Shown: positions 7,915 through 16,466 of the stretch, piece by piece
Position numbering within the stretch: the first letter of the stretch is position 1
Layout: each line of letters begins with the position of its first letter
From: Pseudomonadota bacterium
Lineage (GTDB): Bacteria; Pseudomonadota; Alphaproteobacteria; Sphingomonadales; Sphingomonadaceae
NCBI GenBank assembly: GCA_039818985.1
Contig: JBCBSU010000001.1
Span: 584,367-648,366 of the forward strand
Direction: 5' to 3'
DNA: 64,000 nucleotides
Program-made: the position numbers and the translations under genes
The notes under the pieces: generated by a model
What the model was told of the DNA's origin: nothing
Seen by the model: only the letters and a program-made list of their open reading frames with translations
Database searches by the model: none

Positions 7915-8847
7915 ATGACCGCGCCCGCAAACCGGCAATTACGAGATTTGCATGATGTCCTTTCTGATCACCCGCTTTCCCGTACATCGCTCAATCGGCT
8001 GAAAGATGAAACCAAAGCCTTGCTGACAGGGCATTATCTGTTCTATGAGACCAACAAGAAATCGGCCAAAGAATACGCCAATGTCATAGCTCTTATCGCT
8101 ATAGTCCTGTTGGCCATTTCACTGATTTCTCCGGCGCTTTCCGGACTTGTGAAAGCCGACACGGGTTGGTTCCAGCAATTCTCGCAAGATGCCTATCGAT
8201 GGGCCTATCTTGCTGCCATTCTTGCTGGGGTAGCCATGTTGTTCGACCGGCATTTCCTGTTTTCCAGAAACTGGGTGAAGCGCTCGAGCGTGGCACATCA
8301 GATAAAATCCGCCTGCGAGGAACTGGATTTGAACTGGGCGATAATCGAACTCAAATTCACCGGGGATATCGTCAATCCCGTGGTCGCGACCGAGGCGATA
8401 GAGTTGCTCAAATCGACGCTGTCGGAGGTCAACAAGCTGGTGCTGCAGGAGACTGAGAAATGGGGCGATGACGTCATCGCATCGCGTCAGGCCCTGACCG
8501 AGAAAATCGACAAGCAGCAGCAGCATACCCAGGAGAAATTGAATGAAATGCTGCATGCCGAGAGCCTGCACAGCCAGGCCAATGCTCCGGGTCTGATCCA
8601 GGTCGAGCTGGAAAATGGTGACAGCGCGGTTGATGGTCTGACGCTGTCCGTTGGTGAAAATGCGCTAAACTTTGAAAATGTGCCGGAAAACTGTATATTT
8701 GAAGGTGTTTCGCCGGGTATGCGGGTGCTGAAAGCGCAATGGACCATACAGGGCGGTAAACAGATAGAAAGATGCTATCCGGTTGCCGTGAAAGCCGGTG
8801 CGGTCGCGTCACAGAAAATCGATCTGAAACGCAGCGACGCCTCATAG
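7915..8847 (+). CDS. Two-TM membrane protein with cytoplasmic helix and C-terminal beta domain (SLATT/DUF4231-like)
   Basis: A 310-residue protein of uncertain family. After about 55 polar residues come two membrane segments (about residues 60-82 and 100-120) joined by a short loop, then HFLFSRNWVKRSSVAHQIK, then a long helical region with a Gln-rich coiled-coil stretch near residues 200-215, and finally a small beta-rich domain from about residue 225 with FEGVSPGMRVLKA, which looks like a PEGA or carboxypeptidase-regulatory-like fold. The two-TM-plus-helix layout resembles the SLATT/DUF4231 superfamily, whose members are often pore-forming effectors in nucleotide-signalled conflict systems, but no cyclase or NTPase partner is adjacent. 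ATG 7915 has a strong AAGGAGG site seven bases upstream. Confidence 0.5.
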   Translation: MTAPANRQLRDLHDVLSDHPLSRTSLNRLKDETKALLTGHYLFYETNKKSAKEYANVIALIAIVLLAISLISPALSGLVKADTGWFQQFSQDAYRWAYLAAILAGVAMLFDRHFLFSRNWVKRSSVAHQIKSACEELDLNWAIIELKFTGDIVNPVVATEAIELLKSTLSEVNKLVLQETEKWGDDVIASRQALTEKIDKQQQHTQEKLNEMLHAESLHSQANAPGLIQVELENGDSAVDGLTLSVGENALNFENVPENCIFEGVSPGMRVLKAQWTIQGGKQIERCYPVAVKAGAVASQKIDLKRSDAS

Positions 8848-8883
8848 AACGCAATTGTTTTTCCCTCTGCGAGTCTATAGCTA

Positions 8884-8899
8884 CTGACACAAATGTCAG
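8884..8899. promoter_or_regulatory. 16-bp operator-like palindrome before the SDR gene
   Basis: CTGACACAAATGTCAG is a perfect inverted repeat with 6-base arms and a 4-base spacer, 30 bases before the ATG at 8930. The TGACA-N4-TGTCA form is typical of binding sites for dimeric HTH repressors. The regulator is not identified. Confidence 0.4.
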
Positions 8900-8929
8900 G
8901 AATGCGAGTTGCACGAGAGGAAAGCGAGA

Positions 8930-9754
8930 ATGGCCCAGAAAGAAACGGCACAGAAAACAATCTTCATCACCGGCGGTGCTTCGGGTCTCGGCCGCGAGGT
9001 CGGGCGCTATTTCGGAGAGCGTGGATGGTTTGTCGGACTCGCCGATATCAATGCTGAAGGGCTGGCGGAAAGCGCTGCGCTGATCCCCCAAGGCCAGAGC
9101 TCCAGCCATATGCTTGATGTCACCGATCGGGCGCAGTGGAAACGCGCGGTGGCGGAATTTGCCGAGAAGACCGGCGGCAGGATGCATGTGCTGTTCAATA
9201 ATGCCGGCATTGGCGCCGGTGGGCCGATCCAGGATATGGACGATGCCGATATCGACCAGCAGATTGCGGTCAACCTGACCGGTGTGATCAGTGGAACCCG
9301 GGCCTGTTTCGACCTGCTCAAGGCCAGCGACGACAGTTGCATTCTCTACACCGCTTCGGCTGCGGGGATTTACGGTGTCGCCGATCTCAGTGTCTACAGC
9401 GCTACAAAATTTGCGGTGCGCGGTCTGGCCGAAGCGCATGATATCGAACTGCGCAAATATGGCATCCGCTCGCGTTCGTTGATGCCGGGCTTTATCGATA
9501 CCGCGATTATCGGCGAGGTTGTCGAAGGCACCAATGAGACCGGAAAGCAGCGACTGGAAAGTGCAGGCGTCGAGGTCAGCCCGGTGGAGATTATCGGACC
9601 TGCCGCATGGGCCGCGGTGCATGGCGACAAGGTGCACACCCCGGTCAACAAAATGGCCAAGCAGCTATGGTTCGCGTCGCGCTGGATGCCCGGCCGCCTG
9701 CGCAAGCAGCAGCTCGAACTGGCGAATATCGGCGATGTTGTTGGCGGGAATTGA
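8930..9754 (+). CDS. Short-chain dehydrogenase/reductase
   Basis: A 274-residue classical SDR. The NAD(P)-binding TGGASGLG is near residues 14-21, NNAGIG near 90, and the catalytic Ser followed by YSATK (Tyr and Lys) near 145-165. An Asp in LADINAEG at the end of beta-2 points to NAD(H) preference. The C-terminal part has a hydrophobic and basic stretch (LWFASRWMPGRLRK) that may contact the membrane or close over the substrate. Start ATG 8930 has GAGAGGAAAG upstream; an upstream TTG at 8909 lacks support. Substrate is unknown. Confidence 0.88.
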   Translation: MAQKETAQKTIFITGGASGLGREVGRYFGERGWFVGLADINAEGLAESAALIPQGQSSSHMLDVTDRAQWKRAVAEFAEKTGGRMHVLFNNAGIGAGGPIQDMDDADIDQQIAVNLTGVISGTRACFDLLKASDDSCILYTASAAGIYGVADLSVYSATKFAVRGLAEAHDIELRKYGIRSRSLMPGFIDTAIIGEVVEGTNETGKQRLESAGVEVSPVEIIGPAAWAAVHGDKVHTPVNKMAKQLWFASRWMPGRLRKQQLELANIGDVVGGN

Positions 9755-9763
9755 GAAACCCTC

Positions 9764-9848
9764 AACCGTTTGCCCTGAGCTTGTCGAAGGGCTGCACTTC
9801 TCTTTGAAAAACAAGAGCGGTGCTTCGACAGGCTCAGCACGAACGGTT
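9764..9848. repeat. Intergenic inverted-repeat element, CCGTT...CTGAGC.TGTCGAAG family
   Basis: Two diverged copies of a roughly 30-base unit in opposite orientation, bounded by AACCGTT (9764-9770) and AACGGTT (9842-9848), with CTGAGCTTGTCGAAGGG in the left arm and CTTCGACAGGCTCAGCAC in the right. It lies between convergent genes (SDR and phhB) and would form a long hairpin in either transcript, so it may also help end transcription. Confidence 0.85.
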
Positions 9849-9871
9849 ATGTATATGACCCGTGCCTGAAC

Positions 9872-10165
9872 CTAAATCAGCGCATCAATCTGCTTGGCCA
9901 GAGCAATGTCCCGCTCCGACAGGCCGCCGGCATCGTGCGTGGTGAGCAGAATCTCGACACGGTTATAGACATTCGACCATTCCGGATGGTGATCGGCCGT
10001 TTCCGCCAGCAGAGCCACGGACGTCATAAAGCCGAACGCCTCGACAAAATTGCCAAAGGCGCAGCTGCGGCGGATACCCTTGCTGTCCTTGTCATAGCTC
10101 CATTGCGGCAAATCACGCAGGGCGGTGTTGCGTTCGTCTTCGCTCAGCGTGCTGATTTCGGCCAT
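9872..10165 (-). CDS. phhB: 4a-hydroxytetrahydrobiopterin dehydratase (pterin-4a-carbinolamine dehydratase)
   Basis: A 97-residue cytoplasmic enzyme that dehydrates 4a-carbinolamine pterin, recycling the cofactor of aromatic amino acid hydroxylases. The family signature [20 protein letters not shown], with the two catalytic histidines and the distal His of THD, covers residues 58-77. Length is normal. No phenylalanine hydroxylase gene is adjacent. It may also act in molybdopterin or folate metabolism, as proposed for orphan copies. Confidence 0.95.
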   Translation of the reverse strand: MAEISTLSEDERNTALRDLPQWSYDKDSKGIRRSCAFGNFVEAFGFMTSVALLAETADHHPEWSNVYNRVEILLTTHDAGGLSERDIALAKQIDALI

Positions 10166-10292
10166 ATCACTCTTCCTTGGGCTATTGGAGACGAATCATC
10201 GATCAAGTGGCGACCATAAACCGCTTTTTGGCGGGTCGCCATCAGCAACAGGCTTGAGCTTTGACCGGCATTGCGCCATGCCCCGGCGCATG

Positions 10293-10922
10293 ATGGCGGA
10301 TCTGCACAATTTCAGCACCAAAGGCCACGGGCTGATAGGCCATGGCCTGGGTTGTCGCCGTGGCGACCGGGTGCTGTTTCGCGGTCTCGATATTGTGCTC
10401 CAACCGGGCGAGGCACTGACCCTGACCGGGCCAAATGGCATCGGCAAGTCGAGCCTGTTGCGCATGATTGCCGGGCTGTTGCCGGTCTTTGCCGGAGAAT
10501 TGGACATATCGGGTGCTGTCGCGCTGTGCGATGACCGGCTGCCGCTCGATGGCGACCAGACTCTGCTTCGGGCGCTGCGCTTCTGGCAGGGGCTGGATGG
10601 TGTCAGCGATGCTCGCCGCGATGCCGCGCTGGCGGCACTCAAGCTGGAGGCGCTGAGCGATATACCGGTACGGATTTTCTCAACCGGACAACGCCGCCGT
10701 GCGTCACTGGCGCTGATGGCGATGGGGCATGCCCCGATCTGGCTGGTGGATGAGCCGGCCAATGGCCTCGATCAGGTGGCGCTGGCGCTGCTCGATGAGC
10801 TGTTCGCCGCGCATCTTTCGGCAGGAGGTATCATCCTAGCTGCCTCGCACCTGCCGCTGCCGGGGCTGGGTGCGGCCAGGCTCAATGTCGGCGATTATTG
10901 TCCGGTGGAAGAGACGCTATGA
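10293..10922 (+). CDS. ccmA: Cytochrome c maturation ABC transporter ATP-binding protein CcmA
   Basis: ATPase of the CcmABCD complex, which releases holo-CcmE (heme-CcmE) for cytochrome c assembly. The 209-residue protein has Walker A GPNGIGKSS, Walker B WLVDEP and a signature that reads FSTGQRRRASLA instead of LSGGQ, a degenerate form typical of CcmA. Two adjacent ATG codons (10290 and 10293) are possible starts. Its stop overlaps the start of ccmB (ATGA). Only ccmA and ccmB are here; the remaining ccm genes must lie outside the window, apart from a CcmI-like gene near 36 kb. Confidence 0.9.
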   Translation: MADLHNFSTKGHGLIGHGLGCRRGDRVLFRGLDIVLQPGEALTLTGPNGIGKSSLLRMIAGLLPVFAGELDISGAVALCDDRLPLDGDQTLLRALRFWQGLDGVSDARRDAALAALKLEALSDIPVRIFSTGQRRRASLALMAMGHAPIWLVDEPANGLDQVALALLDELFAAHLSAGGIILAASHLPLPGLGAARLNVGDYCPVEETL

Positions 10923-11605
10923 GCCAGCCGGGGCTGACCACCATCATCCTGCGGCTGATCCGCCGTGATGTCGCGCGCGCCTATGGCCTGGGCGGAGGTG
11001 ACAGCGGGCAGGGCGGTTTCCTGTTACCGGTGCTGTTCTTCCTCACTGTCGCCATTCTCTACCCCTTTGCCGTCGGCCCTGATGCGCCGCTGCTGGCACG
11101 CACCGGGGGCGGAGTGATCTGGGTCGCGGCGCTGCTGGCGGCGATCCTGCCGATCGACCGGCTGGTGCTGCCCGACCGGCAATCGGGCCATTATGATTTC
11201 TATGCGGTGCGCGGGCTTGCCGAGGAATGGGTGATGGTGGCTAAGATCATCGCCCACTGGCTCAGCTTTGCGCCGCCGCTGCTGCTGGCCACGGTGATTG
11301 CCTCGACGCTGCTTGGCCAGAGTGGCGCGCAACTGGTGGTGCTGATCACTGGCCTGTTGCTGGCGACCCCGGGTCTGGCAGCGCTGGCGGTGCTTATCGC
11401 GGCGGTGATGGCCGGGCTGCGCTCGGGCACGGCGCTTGGCGGGCTGCTGTTCCTGCCGCTGGCACTGCCGATGCTGATCTTCGGTGCCGGCAGCAATGTC
11501 CAGGGTGGTGACAATGGCCATTTGCTGCTTGCTGCGGTCAGCCTGTTTCTGGTGGCGATTTCACCGATTGCCGCCGGTGCCGCCATCCGCGCGGCGCGGG
11601 ATTGA
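10919..11605 (+). CDS. ccmB: Heme exporter/cytochrome c maturation membrane protein CcmB
   Basis: A 228-residue inner-membrane protein with about six hydrophobic segments. It starts with the family-typical cytoplasmic LRLIRRDVARAY helix and has LPIDRLVLPDRQSGHYD in the first cytoplasmic loop, a strongly conserved CcmB region. It forms the transmembrane part of the CcmAB(C) complex. The start overlaps the ccmA stop by four bases. No ccmC or ccmD follows; instead glpD begins a few bases after the stop. Confidence 0.92.
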   Translation: MSQPGLTTIILRLIRRDVARAYGLGGGDSGQGGFLLPVLFFLTVAILYPFAVGPDAPLLARTGGGVIWVAALLAAILPIDRLVLPDRQSGHYDFYAVRGLAEEWVMVAKIIAHWLSFAPPLLLATVIASTLLGQSGAQLVVLITGLLLATPGLAALAVLIAAVMAGLRSGTALGGLLFLPLALPMLIFGAGSNVQGGDNGHLLLAAVSLFLVAISPIAAGAAIRAARD

Positions 11606-11610
11606 ATATT

Positions 11611-13158
11611 ATGGCCGAAAAAACGTCACCGACATATGATCTCGCGATAATCGGCGGTGGTATCAATGGTGCCGCGATCGCCCGTGATGCTGCCGGGCGA
11701 GGTCTCAAGGCGCTGCTGCTGGAAAACGGCGATCTTGCCGGCGGCACCAGCAGCGCCTCGAGCAAGCTGGTCCATGGCGGATTGCGCTATCTCGAGCATC
11801 TCGAGTTCCGGCTGGTGCGTGAAGCGCTGCTGGAGCGTGAGACACTGCTGACCACCGCACCGCATATCATCTGGCCGCTGCGCATCGTGCTACCGCATGA
11901 CAAGGGCCTGCGCCCGGCCTGGATGCTGCGGCTCGGGCTGTTTCTCTATGACTGGCTGGGCACCCGCAAGATACTGCCCGGCGCAGAGACGGTGAAGCTG
12001 AACCGGCCGCCTTATGCCGGAATCCTCAAGCAACGGCTGGTCAAGGGCTTTGCCTTTTCCGATTGCTGGACCGATGATGCGCGGATGGTCGTGCTCAACG
12101 CGCTCGATGCCGCCGAACGCGGCGCCGATATCAAGGTGCGGACCCGCTGCACAGGGCTGGTGCGCCAGGGCGCGCACTGGATGATCGATACCGAAGGGGA
12201 GGCCGGGCCGCAGCGCTATCAGGCGCGCGCTGTGGTCAACGCCGCCGGTATTGCGGTTGACGATATCTGGAACAGCGCCTTTCCCGGCAGTGACCGCCAG
12301 AATCTCCGGTTGGTCAAAGGCAGTCATATCGTGACCCGCAAGCTTTATGATGGCGATCATCTCTACATGTTCCAGAACCGTGACAAGCGGATCGTCTTCG
12401 CCATTCCCTATGAGCGCGATTTCACCCTGATCGGTACCACCGATGCGCCTTATGACCCTGCCGCCGGGCCGCCTGAGATTTCCGCCGAAGAAACCGGCTA
12501 TCTTTGCGCCATTGCCAGCGAGTATTTCGCCCGACCGGTGACGCAACAGGATATTGTCTGGACCTATTCGGGGGTGCGGCCGCTTTATGATGACAAGGCT
12601 GACAATGCCTCGACCGTGACCCGCGACTATGTTTTCGACCTCGACGCACCCGAAGGTGCAGCGCCTTTGCTGTCAATCTTTGGTGGCAAAATCACCACCT
12701 GTCGCAAGCTCGCCGAACATGCGCTGGAGAAGCTGGCCGAGCCGTTGGGGCTGGAGGATGGCAGCGGTCCGGAAGAGCCGGGCTGGACGGCGTTTCGCCC
12801 ACTGCCCGGCGGCGATATTGCCGGTGCGGATTTTGACGCGTTCTTCACCGGGTTGGAGCAAAGCTATTCCTGGATGCCGCGCGACATGCTGTGGCGCATG
12901 GCGCGCTGTTACGGCACCCGCATTGACCGCATCATCGGCAATTGCGACCGTGAAGACCAGCTCGGCGAGCAATTTGGCGGCGGGTTGAGCGAGGCGGAAG
13001 TGCGCTATCTGATCGACCAGGAATGGGCACGCGCGGCGGAGGATATTCTCTGGCGGCGGACCAAATGCGGCCTGCATATGAGCGAAAAGCAGCGCAAGGA
13101 TTTCCAGCGCTGGTTCACCACGTACCAACAGCCGCGCTTGATGGTAGGTAAGGCTTAG
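11611..13158 (+). CDS. glpD: Aerobic glycerol-3-phosphate dehydrogenase
   Basis: FAD enzyme of the inner membrane that oxidises sn-glycerol 3-phosphate to dihydroxyacetone phosphate and feeds the quinone pool. The 515-residue product has the dinucleotide motif IGGGINGAAIARDAAGRG at residues 11-28, then SSASSKLVHGGLRYLEH, the GlpD signature. YSGVRPLYDD and FGGKITTCRKLAEH are also family motifs. The C-terminal helical domain is complete. There is no glpK or glpF nearby. The ATG at 11611 lacks a clear ribosome binding site, and an in-frame TTG at 11602 overlaps the ccmB stop, so coupling to ccmB is possible. Confidence 0.95.
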   Translation: MAEKTSPTYDLAIIGGGINGAAIARDAAGRGLKALLLENGDLAGGTSSASSKLVHGGLRYLEHLEFRLVREALLERETLLTTAPHIIWPLRIVLPHDKGLRPAWMLRLGLFLYDWLGTRKILPGAETVKLNRPPYAGILKQRLVKGFAFSDCWTDDARMVVLNALDAAERGADIKVRTRCTGLVRQGAHWMIDTEGEAGPQRYQARAVVNAAGIAVDDIWNSAFPGSDRQNLRLVKGSHIVTRKLYDGDHLYMFQNRDKRIVFAIPYERDFTLIGTTDAPYDPAAGPPEISAEETGYLCAIASEYFARPVTQQDIVWTYSGVRPLYDDKADNASTVTRDYVFDLDAPEGAAPLLSIFGGKITTCRKLAEHALEKLAEPLGLEDGSGPEEPGWTAFRPLPGGDIAGADFDAFFTGLEQSYSWMPRDMLWRMARCYGTRIDRIIGNCDREDQLGEQFGGGLSEAEVRYLIDQEWARAAEDILWRRTKCGLHMSEKQRKDFQRWFTTYQQPRLMVGKA

Positions 13159-13198
13159 TTTCTTGCCGTGTCCGCTATCGCGGCCTATGTCATGTGCT

Positions 13199-14230
13199 AT
13201 GAGTGATACAGCATCTTCTCCGGCGGTCTTGGCATCGACCCTCGACCTGATCGGCAATACCCCGATGGTGCGGCTGAAAGGCCCGAGCGAAGCCGCAGGT
13301 TGCGATATTTACGGCAAGTGCGAATATGCCAATCCCGGCGCTTCGGTGAAGGACAGGGCGGCGCTGTGGATCGTTCGCGATGCCGAGGCGCGCGGCCTGC
13401 TGAAACCCGGTGGCACGATTGTCGAGGGCACCGCCGGCAATACTGGTATCGGCATTGCGCTGGTGGCCAATGCGCTCGGCTATAAATCGGTTATCGTCAT
13501 GCCCGAGACCCAGTCCAAGGAGAAGATGGATACGCTGCGCGCGCTGGGGGCTGAGCTGGTGACGGTGCCGGCGGCGCCCTATGCCAATCCGGGGCATTTC
13601 GTGCACACTTCGCGACGCATGGCCGAGGAGACGGATAATGCCGTCTGGGCCAACCAGTTCGACAATATCGCCAACCGCAAGGCCCATATTGAAAGTACGG
13701 CACCGGAAATCTGGGCCCAGACCGGAGGACGCGTTGACGGCTTTATCTGCGCGGCTGGCACTGGCGGCACCATTGCCGGGGTCGGTCTGGGATTGAAAGA
13801 GCGCGATGAAAAGGTGATGATCGGCCTTGCCGATCCGCATGGCGCGGCGCTGTATCATTATTTTGCCCATGGCGAGCTGAAATCGGAAGGTTCATCGGTG
13901 GCCGAGGGCATTGGCCAGGGTCGGATCACCGCCAATCTGGAGGGTACGCCGATCGATACCCAATATCGCATTTCGGATGAAGAAGGTCTGCTCTGGGTGC
14001 GCCGTTTACTCGCCGAAGAAGGGCTGTGCCTCGGCCTTTCATCGGGCATCAATGTCGCCGGTGCGATAGCATTGGGCAAGCAGCTGGCGCAGGAGCGCGG
14101 CAGCAGCGCGAAGGTGGTAACGATATTGTGCGATACCGGTTTTCGTTATCTGTCGACGCTGTATAATCCCGAATGGCTGCGGACAAAGGGCCTGCCGGTT
14201 TTTCCCTGGCTGGCGGGTGGAGAGGAATAG
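13199..14230 (+). CDS. cysK: Cysteine synthase-family PLP enzyme
   Basis: A 343-residue fold-type II PLP enzyme that would make cysteine from O-acetylserine and sulfide. The Schiff-base lysine lies in PGASVKDRAA, and the substrate/PLP loop is EGTAGNTGIG; the glycine-rich phosphate loop is AAGTGGTIAG. TAGNTG replaces the TSGNTG of canonical CysK, and the enzyme is about 25 residues longer than E. coli CysK, so it may be a CysK-like paralogue with different sulfur donor use. Start ATG 13199 was chosen because homology begins soon after; an in-frame upstream codon is less likely. Confidence 0.85.
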   Translation: MSDTASSPAVLASTLDLIGNTPMVRLKGPSEAAGCDIYGKCEYANPGASVKDRAALWIVRDAEARGLLKPGGTIVEGTAGNTGIGIALVANALGYKSVIVMPETQSKEKMDTLRALGAELVTVPAAPYANPGHFVHTSRRMAEETDNAVWANQFDNIANRKAHIESTAPEIWAQTGGRVDGFICAAGTGGTIAGVGLGLKERDEKVMIGLADPHGAALYHYFAHGELKSEGSSVAEGIGQGRITANLEGTPIDTQYRISDEEGLLWVRRLLAEEGLCLGLSSGINVAGAIALGKQLAQERGSSAKVVTILCDTGFRYLSTLYNPEWLRTKGLPVFPWLAGGEE

Positions 14231-14236
14231 ACGATC

Positions 14237-14602
14237 ATGGATCAGCCGCGCATCCGACTGAAAAGCGACAATCACGTGCTGCAGCGCCTGCAGATCGGTT
14301 CGGTCGGAGTGATAGCGGTGCTGTTAATGGTGGCGATGGCCAGTCTCGTCCTCAACAGCGCCAGCGACCAGATGCCGGATGATATCGCCGTTACCGAGGG
14401 CACGGCCGATGAGGCCAAGGCGGCTGAGGCCGATGCGCAGCCTAATGAGCCGCTGGTCGATCTCGGCGTGGTGCCCGATATTGCTCCCGAAGAGAGCCTT
14501 GCCGACCCTGACGAGGTGTTGACCGAGGATAACCTGCCCGACCTCCCGGCTGCCCCCGATGGGACTGGTGAAGAGATGCCGGTGGAAGGGCAGGAGCCCT
14601 GA
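14237..14602 (+). CDS. Small single-pass membrane protein with acidic tail
   Basis: A 121-residue protein starting six bases after the cysteine synthase stop, so probably co-transcribed with it. Residues 1-20 are basic, 21-42 form one membrane segment (SVGVIAVLLMVAMASLVL), and the remaining 80 residues are Asp/Glu/Pro-rich and likely disordered in the periplasm. No family is recognised and no function is proposed. Confidence 0.65.
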   Translation: MDQPRIRLKSDNHVLQRLQIGSVGVIAVLLMVAMASLVLNSASDQMPDDIAVTEGTADEAKAAEADAQPNEPLVDLGVVPDIAPEESLADPDEVLTEDNLPDLPAAPDGTGEEMPVEGQEP

Positions 14603-14648
14603 TGAACGACGCCGGATAATGGTGCGCGCCCGGTCATCGGCCGGGTTC

Positions 14649-14667
14649 CCGTGATTTCACGGCTTTT
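14649..14667 (+). terminator. Short terminator-like hairpin
   Basis: CCGTG-ATTT-CACGG followed by CTTTT, 47 bases after the stop of the small membrane protein gene. The five-base GC-rich stem with a short T run fits a weak intrinsic terminator separating this operon from the dcw promoter region. Confidence 0.4.
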
Positions 14668-14994
14668 GTCGCAGCGACAATCTTCGAAAAGAGCAGCATC
14701 TAACCATGTGATTCTGCATCAAAAAGACTTTTGAAGAGAACATATATAGAATATCACTACGGAATTATCACACTATCGATCAAGGCAGAGTAAAATTATT
14801 ATTTAAAATCAGTATTATATTTTTTTAGCCCGTAAAATCCCGTCTATTCCCTCTTCCATCCCGCAGCAGACGCTGTTAGGAAATCCTTAACTATAGGGTG
14901 GATTGTTTCCAGATGCTGATCGCAGCACCGCTGGCGCATGGCGCTTGCCGGAACGGGAGCGCTTGCCCTGGGTCGCTGGGACCGGACGATTGGG
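14668..14994 (+). promoter_or_regulatory. AT-rich promoter region of the dcw cluster
   Basis: The stretch from about 14690 to 14850 is far richer in A and T than its surroundings, with runs such as TATATAGAATAT and TATATTTTTTTAG, and carries no gene. It precedes mraZ and probably holds the main dcw promoter. One GATTC (a GANTC, CcrM-type site) occurs at 14710-14714. Three TGGG words occur at 14969, 14977 and 14991, but at irregular spacing. Confidence 0.5.
14876..14890 (+). promoter_or_regulatory. CtrA-box-like site upstream of mraZ
   Basis: TTAGGAAATCCTTAA matches the alphaproteobacterial CtrA consensus TTAA-N7-TTAA with one mismatch in the first half-site, and is followed by C as in many CtrA sites. 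It lies about 105 bases before the proposed mraZ start. CtrA control of division genes is established in Caulobacter; its use here is inferred. Confidence 0.35.
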
Positions 14995-15507
14995 GTGAGG
15001 ACGTTGAGCGGGAAGCCGAAATATCGGTATCGGGGCACATATTTCTCCGCCCGTGGCGAGAAAGACCGCTTTGTCCTGCCCGCCGATTTCCGCAAGACCG
15101 TTACCGAGAGCAGCGACAAGCGTCTATTGTGCCTGTCGCGTGACACCCGTTTCCCCTGTCTTGTCGGCTATGGCCTCAGTCGCCAGGACGAGATTGACGA
15201 CGAAATCGACCGTCAGGAAGAGCTGGCAACACAGCGCGGCGAAATGTTTGATCGCGAGGTAGCCGAATTGTCGAGCTCGGCCATGGTGTTCGAGACCGGT
15301 TTCGATGCTTCCGGGCGTTTCATCTTTCCGCTGCATGCCCGCATTCTTGCCAAGATTTCCGACAAGGCGCTGTTTATCGGCAGCGGCAGCCAGTTCCAGA
15401 TATGGGATCCCGATGTGCTGCTGGCCTATGATACCGATATTCCGCGCCTGCTCGATGCCAAGATGCTGATCCCGCATTTTGCCGAAGAGGCAGGAGGGCG
15501 CAGATGA
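14995..15507 (+). CDS. mraZ: Division/cell wall cluster transcriptional regulator MraZ
   Basis: First gene of the dcw operon. MraZ has two AbrB-like swapped-hairpin DNA-binding domains, visible here as [23 protein letters not shown] and, in the second half, [20 protein letters not shown] (the DxxGR repeats are EKDR and DASGR). In other bacteria it binds repeats before its own operon and represses it. The start is uncertain: ATG 14938, GTG 14995 and TTG 15004 are in frame. Homology starts right after TTG 15004, which has GAGG nearby, while ATG 14938 has no ribosome binding site; I use GTG 14995 as a compromise. The stop overlaps rsmH (ATGA). Confidence 0.88.
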   Translation: MRTLSGKPKYRYRGTYFSARGEKDRFVLPADFRKTVTESSDKRLLCLSRDTRFPCLVGYGLSRQDEIDDEIDRQEELATQRGEMFDREVAELSSSAMVFETGFDASGRFIFPLHARILAKISDKALFIGSGSQFQIWDPDVLLAYDTDIPRLLDAKMLIPHFAEEAGGRR

Positions 15508-16466
15508 CCCGCGACCCCGCCGCGCCCAAAGCTGCATCTCATATCTCCGTGTTGCTCGATGAAGTGTTGACAGCCCTCGCCATCCACCCGGGTGAGCGGC
15601 ATGTCGATGCCACTCTCGGTGCCGGCGGCTATAGCCGGGCGATGCTCACGGCGGGTGGCATGGTCCATGCCTTTGACCGCGACCCGGATGCGCGGCCATT
15701 TGCCGATGCGCTGGCTGGCGAGTATGGCGAGAATTTCCGCTTCCACCCGGCGGAATTCTCGCAGCTTGCCAGCATATTGCGTCAGGCCGGAGTCGAGACG
15801 ATTGACGGTATCGTCTTCGATATCGGCGTATCGTCGATGCAGCTCGACCGGGCCGAGCGCGGCTTCTCGTTTCGGGAGGATGGTCCGCTCGATATGCGCA
15901 TGGCGCAAAGCGGTACCAGTGCAGCTGATTTCCTCAACAGTGCCGATGCCGACGCCATCGCCGATGTCCTTTATCTTTACGGCGAGGAGCGTCAGTCGCG
16001 TCGGGTCGCCCGCGCTATCTGCGCTGCGCGCCCGTTGCAGACCACGGGGGAACTGGCGGCGGTGGTGCGCAAGGCGCTGGGCCATCATCCGGGCATGAAA
16101 AAGGATCCCGCAACGCGCAGCTTCCAGGCGATCCGCATCCATGTGAATGGCGAAATGGACGAGTTGCGCGCTGGTCTCACCGCCGCCGAAGCCATGCTCA
16201 GACCTGGCGGTCGGCTGGCAGTTGTTACCTTTCACAGCCTGGAAGACCGCATCGTCAAACAGTTTCTGCGCACCCGCTCTGGCGGGCAGGGCGGTGGCTC
16301 GCGCCATCTGCCGGTCGCTGATGCCGGCGCCGCGCCCAGCTTTGACAAGCCTGCAAAGCCGGTGCGTCCCAGTGAGGCCGAATGCGTCCACAATCCGCGT
16401 GCCCGCTCGGCAACTCTGCGCGCGGCCATCCGTACTGCCGCTCCGGCATGGAAGGAGGCGGCATGA
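15504..16466 (+). CDS. rsmH: 16S rRNA (cytosine(1402)-N(4))-methyltransferase
   Basis: A 320-residue SAM-dependent enzyme that methylates N4 of C1402 in 16S rRNA and tunes decoding in the P site. The start [11 protein letters not shown], the SAM motif [15 protein letters not shown] and the [15 protein letters not shown] and [17 protein letters not shown] blocks are all RsmH (MraW) signatures; [15 protein letters not shown] follows near residues 245-260. It overlaps mraZ by four bases and ftsL by four bases. Confidence 0.97.
   Translation: MTRDPAAPKAASHISVLLDEVLTALAIHPGERHVDATLGAGGYSRAMLTAGGMVHAFDRDPDARPFADALAGEYGENFRFHPAEFSQLASILRQAGVETIDGIVFDIGVSSMQLDRAERGFSFREDGPLDMRMAQSGTSAADFLNSADADAIADVLYLYGEERQSRRVARAICAARPLQTTGELAAVVRKALGHHPGMKKDPATRSFQAIRIHVNGEMDELRAGLTAAEAMLRPGGRLAVVTFHSLEDRIVKQFLRTRSGGQGGGSRHLPVADAGAAPSFDKPAKPVRPSEAECVHNPRARSATLRAAIRTAAPAWKEAA

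Noticed and set aside
8474-9637. 387-residue minus-strand gene opposite the SDR gene
   Set aside because: It covers the antisense of two well-supported genes, is rich in His/Arg/Gln as expected for antisense frames in GC-rich DNA, and matches no family.
14969-14995. Three TGGG words as MraZ-binding repeats before mraZ
   Set aside because: MraZ sites in studied bacteria are regularly spaced TGGGN repeats with a period of about 10 bases. Here the starts are 8 and 14 bases apart, and the words may lie inside the coding sequence if an upstream start is used.
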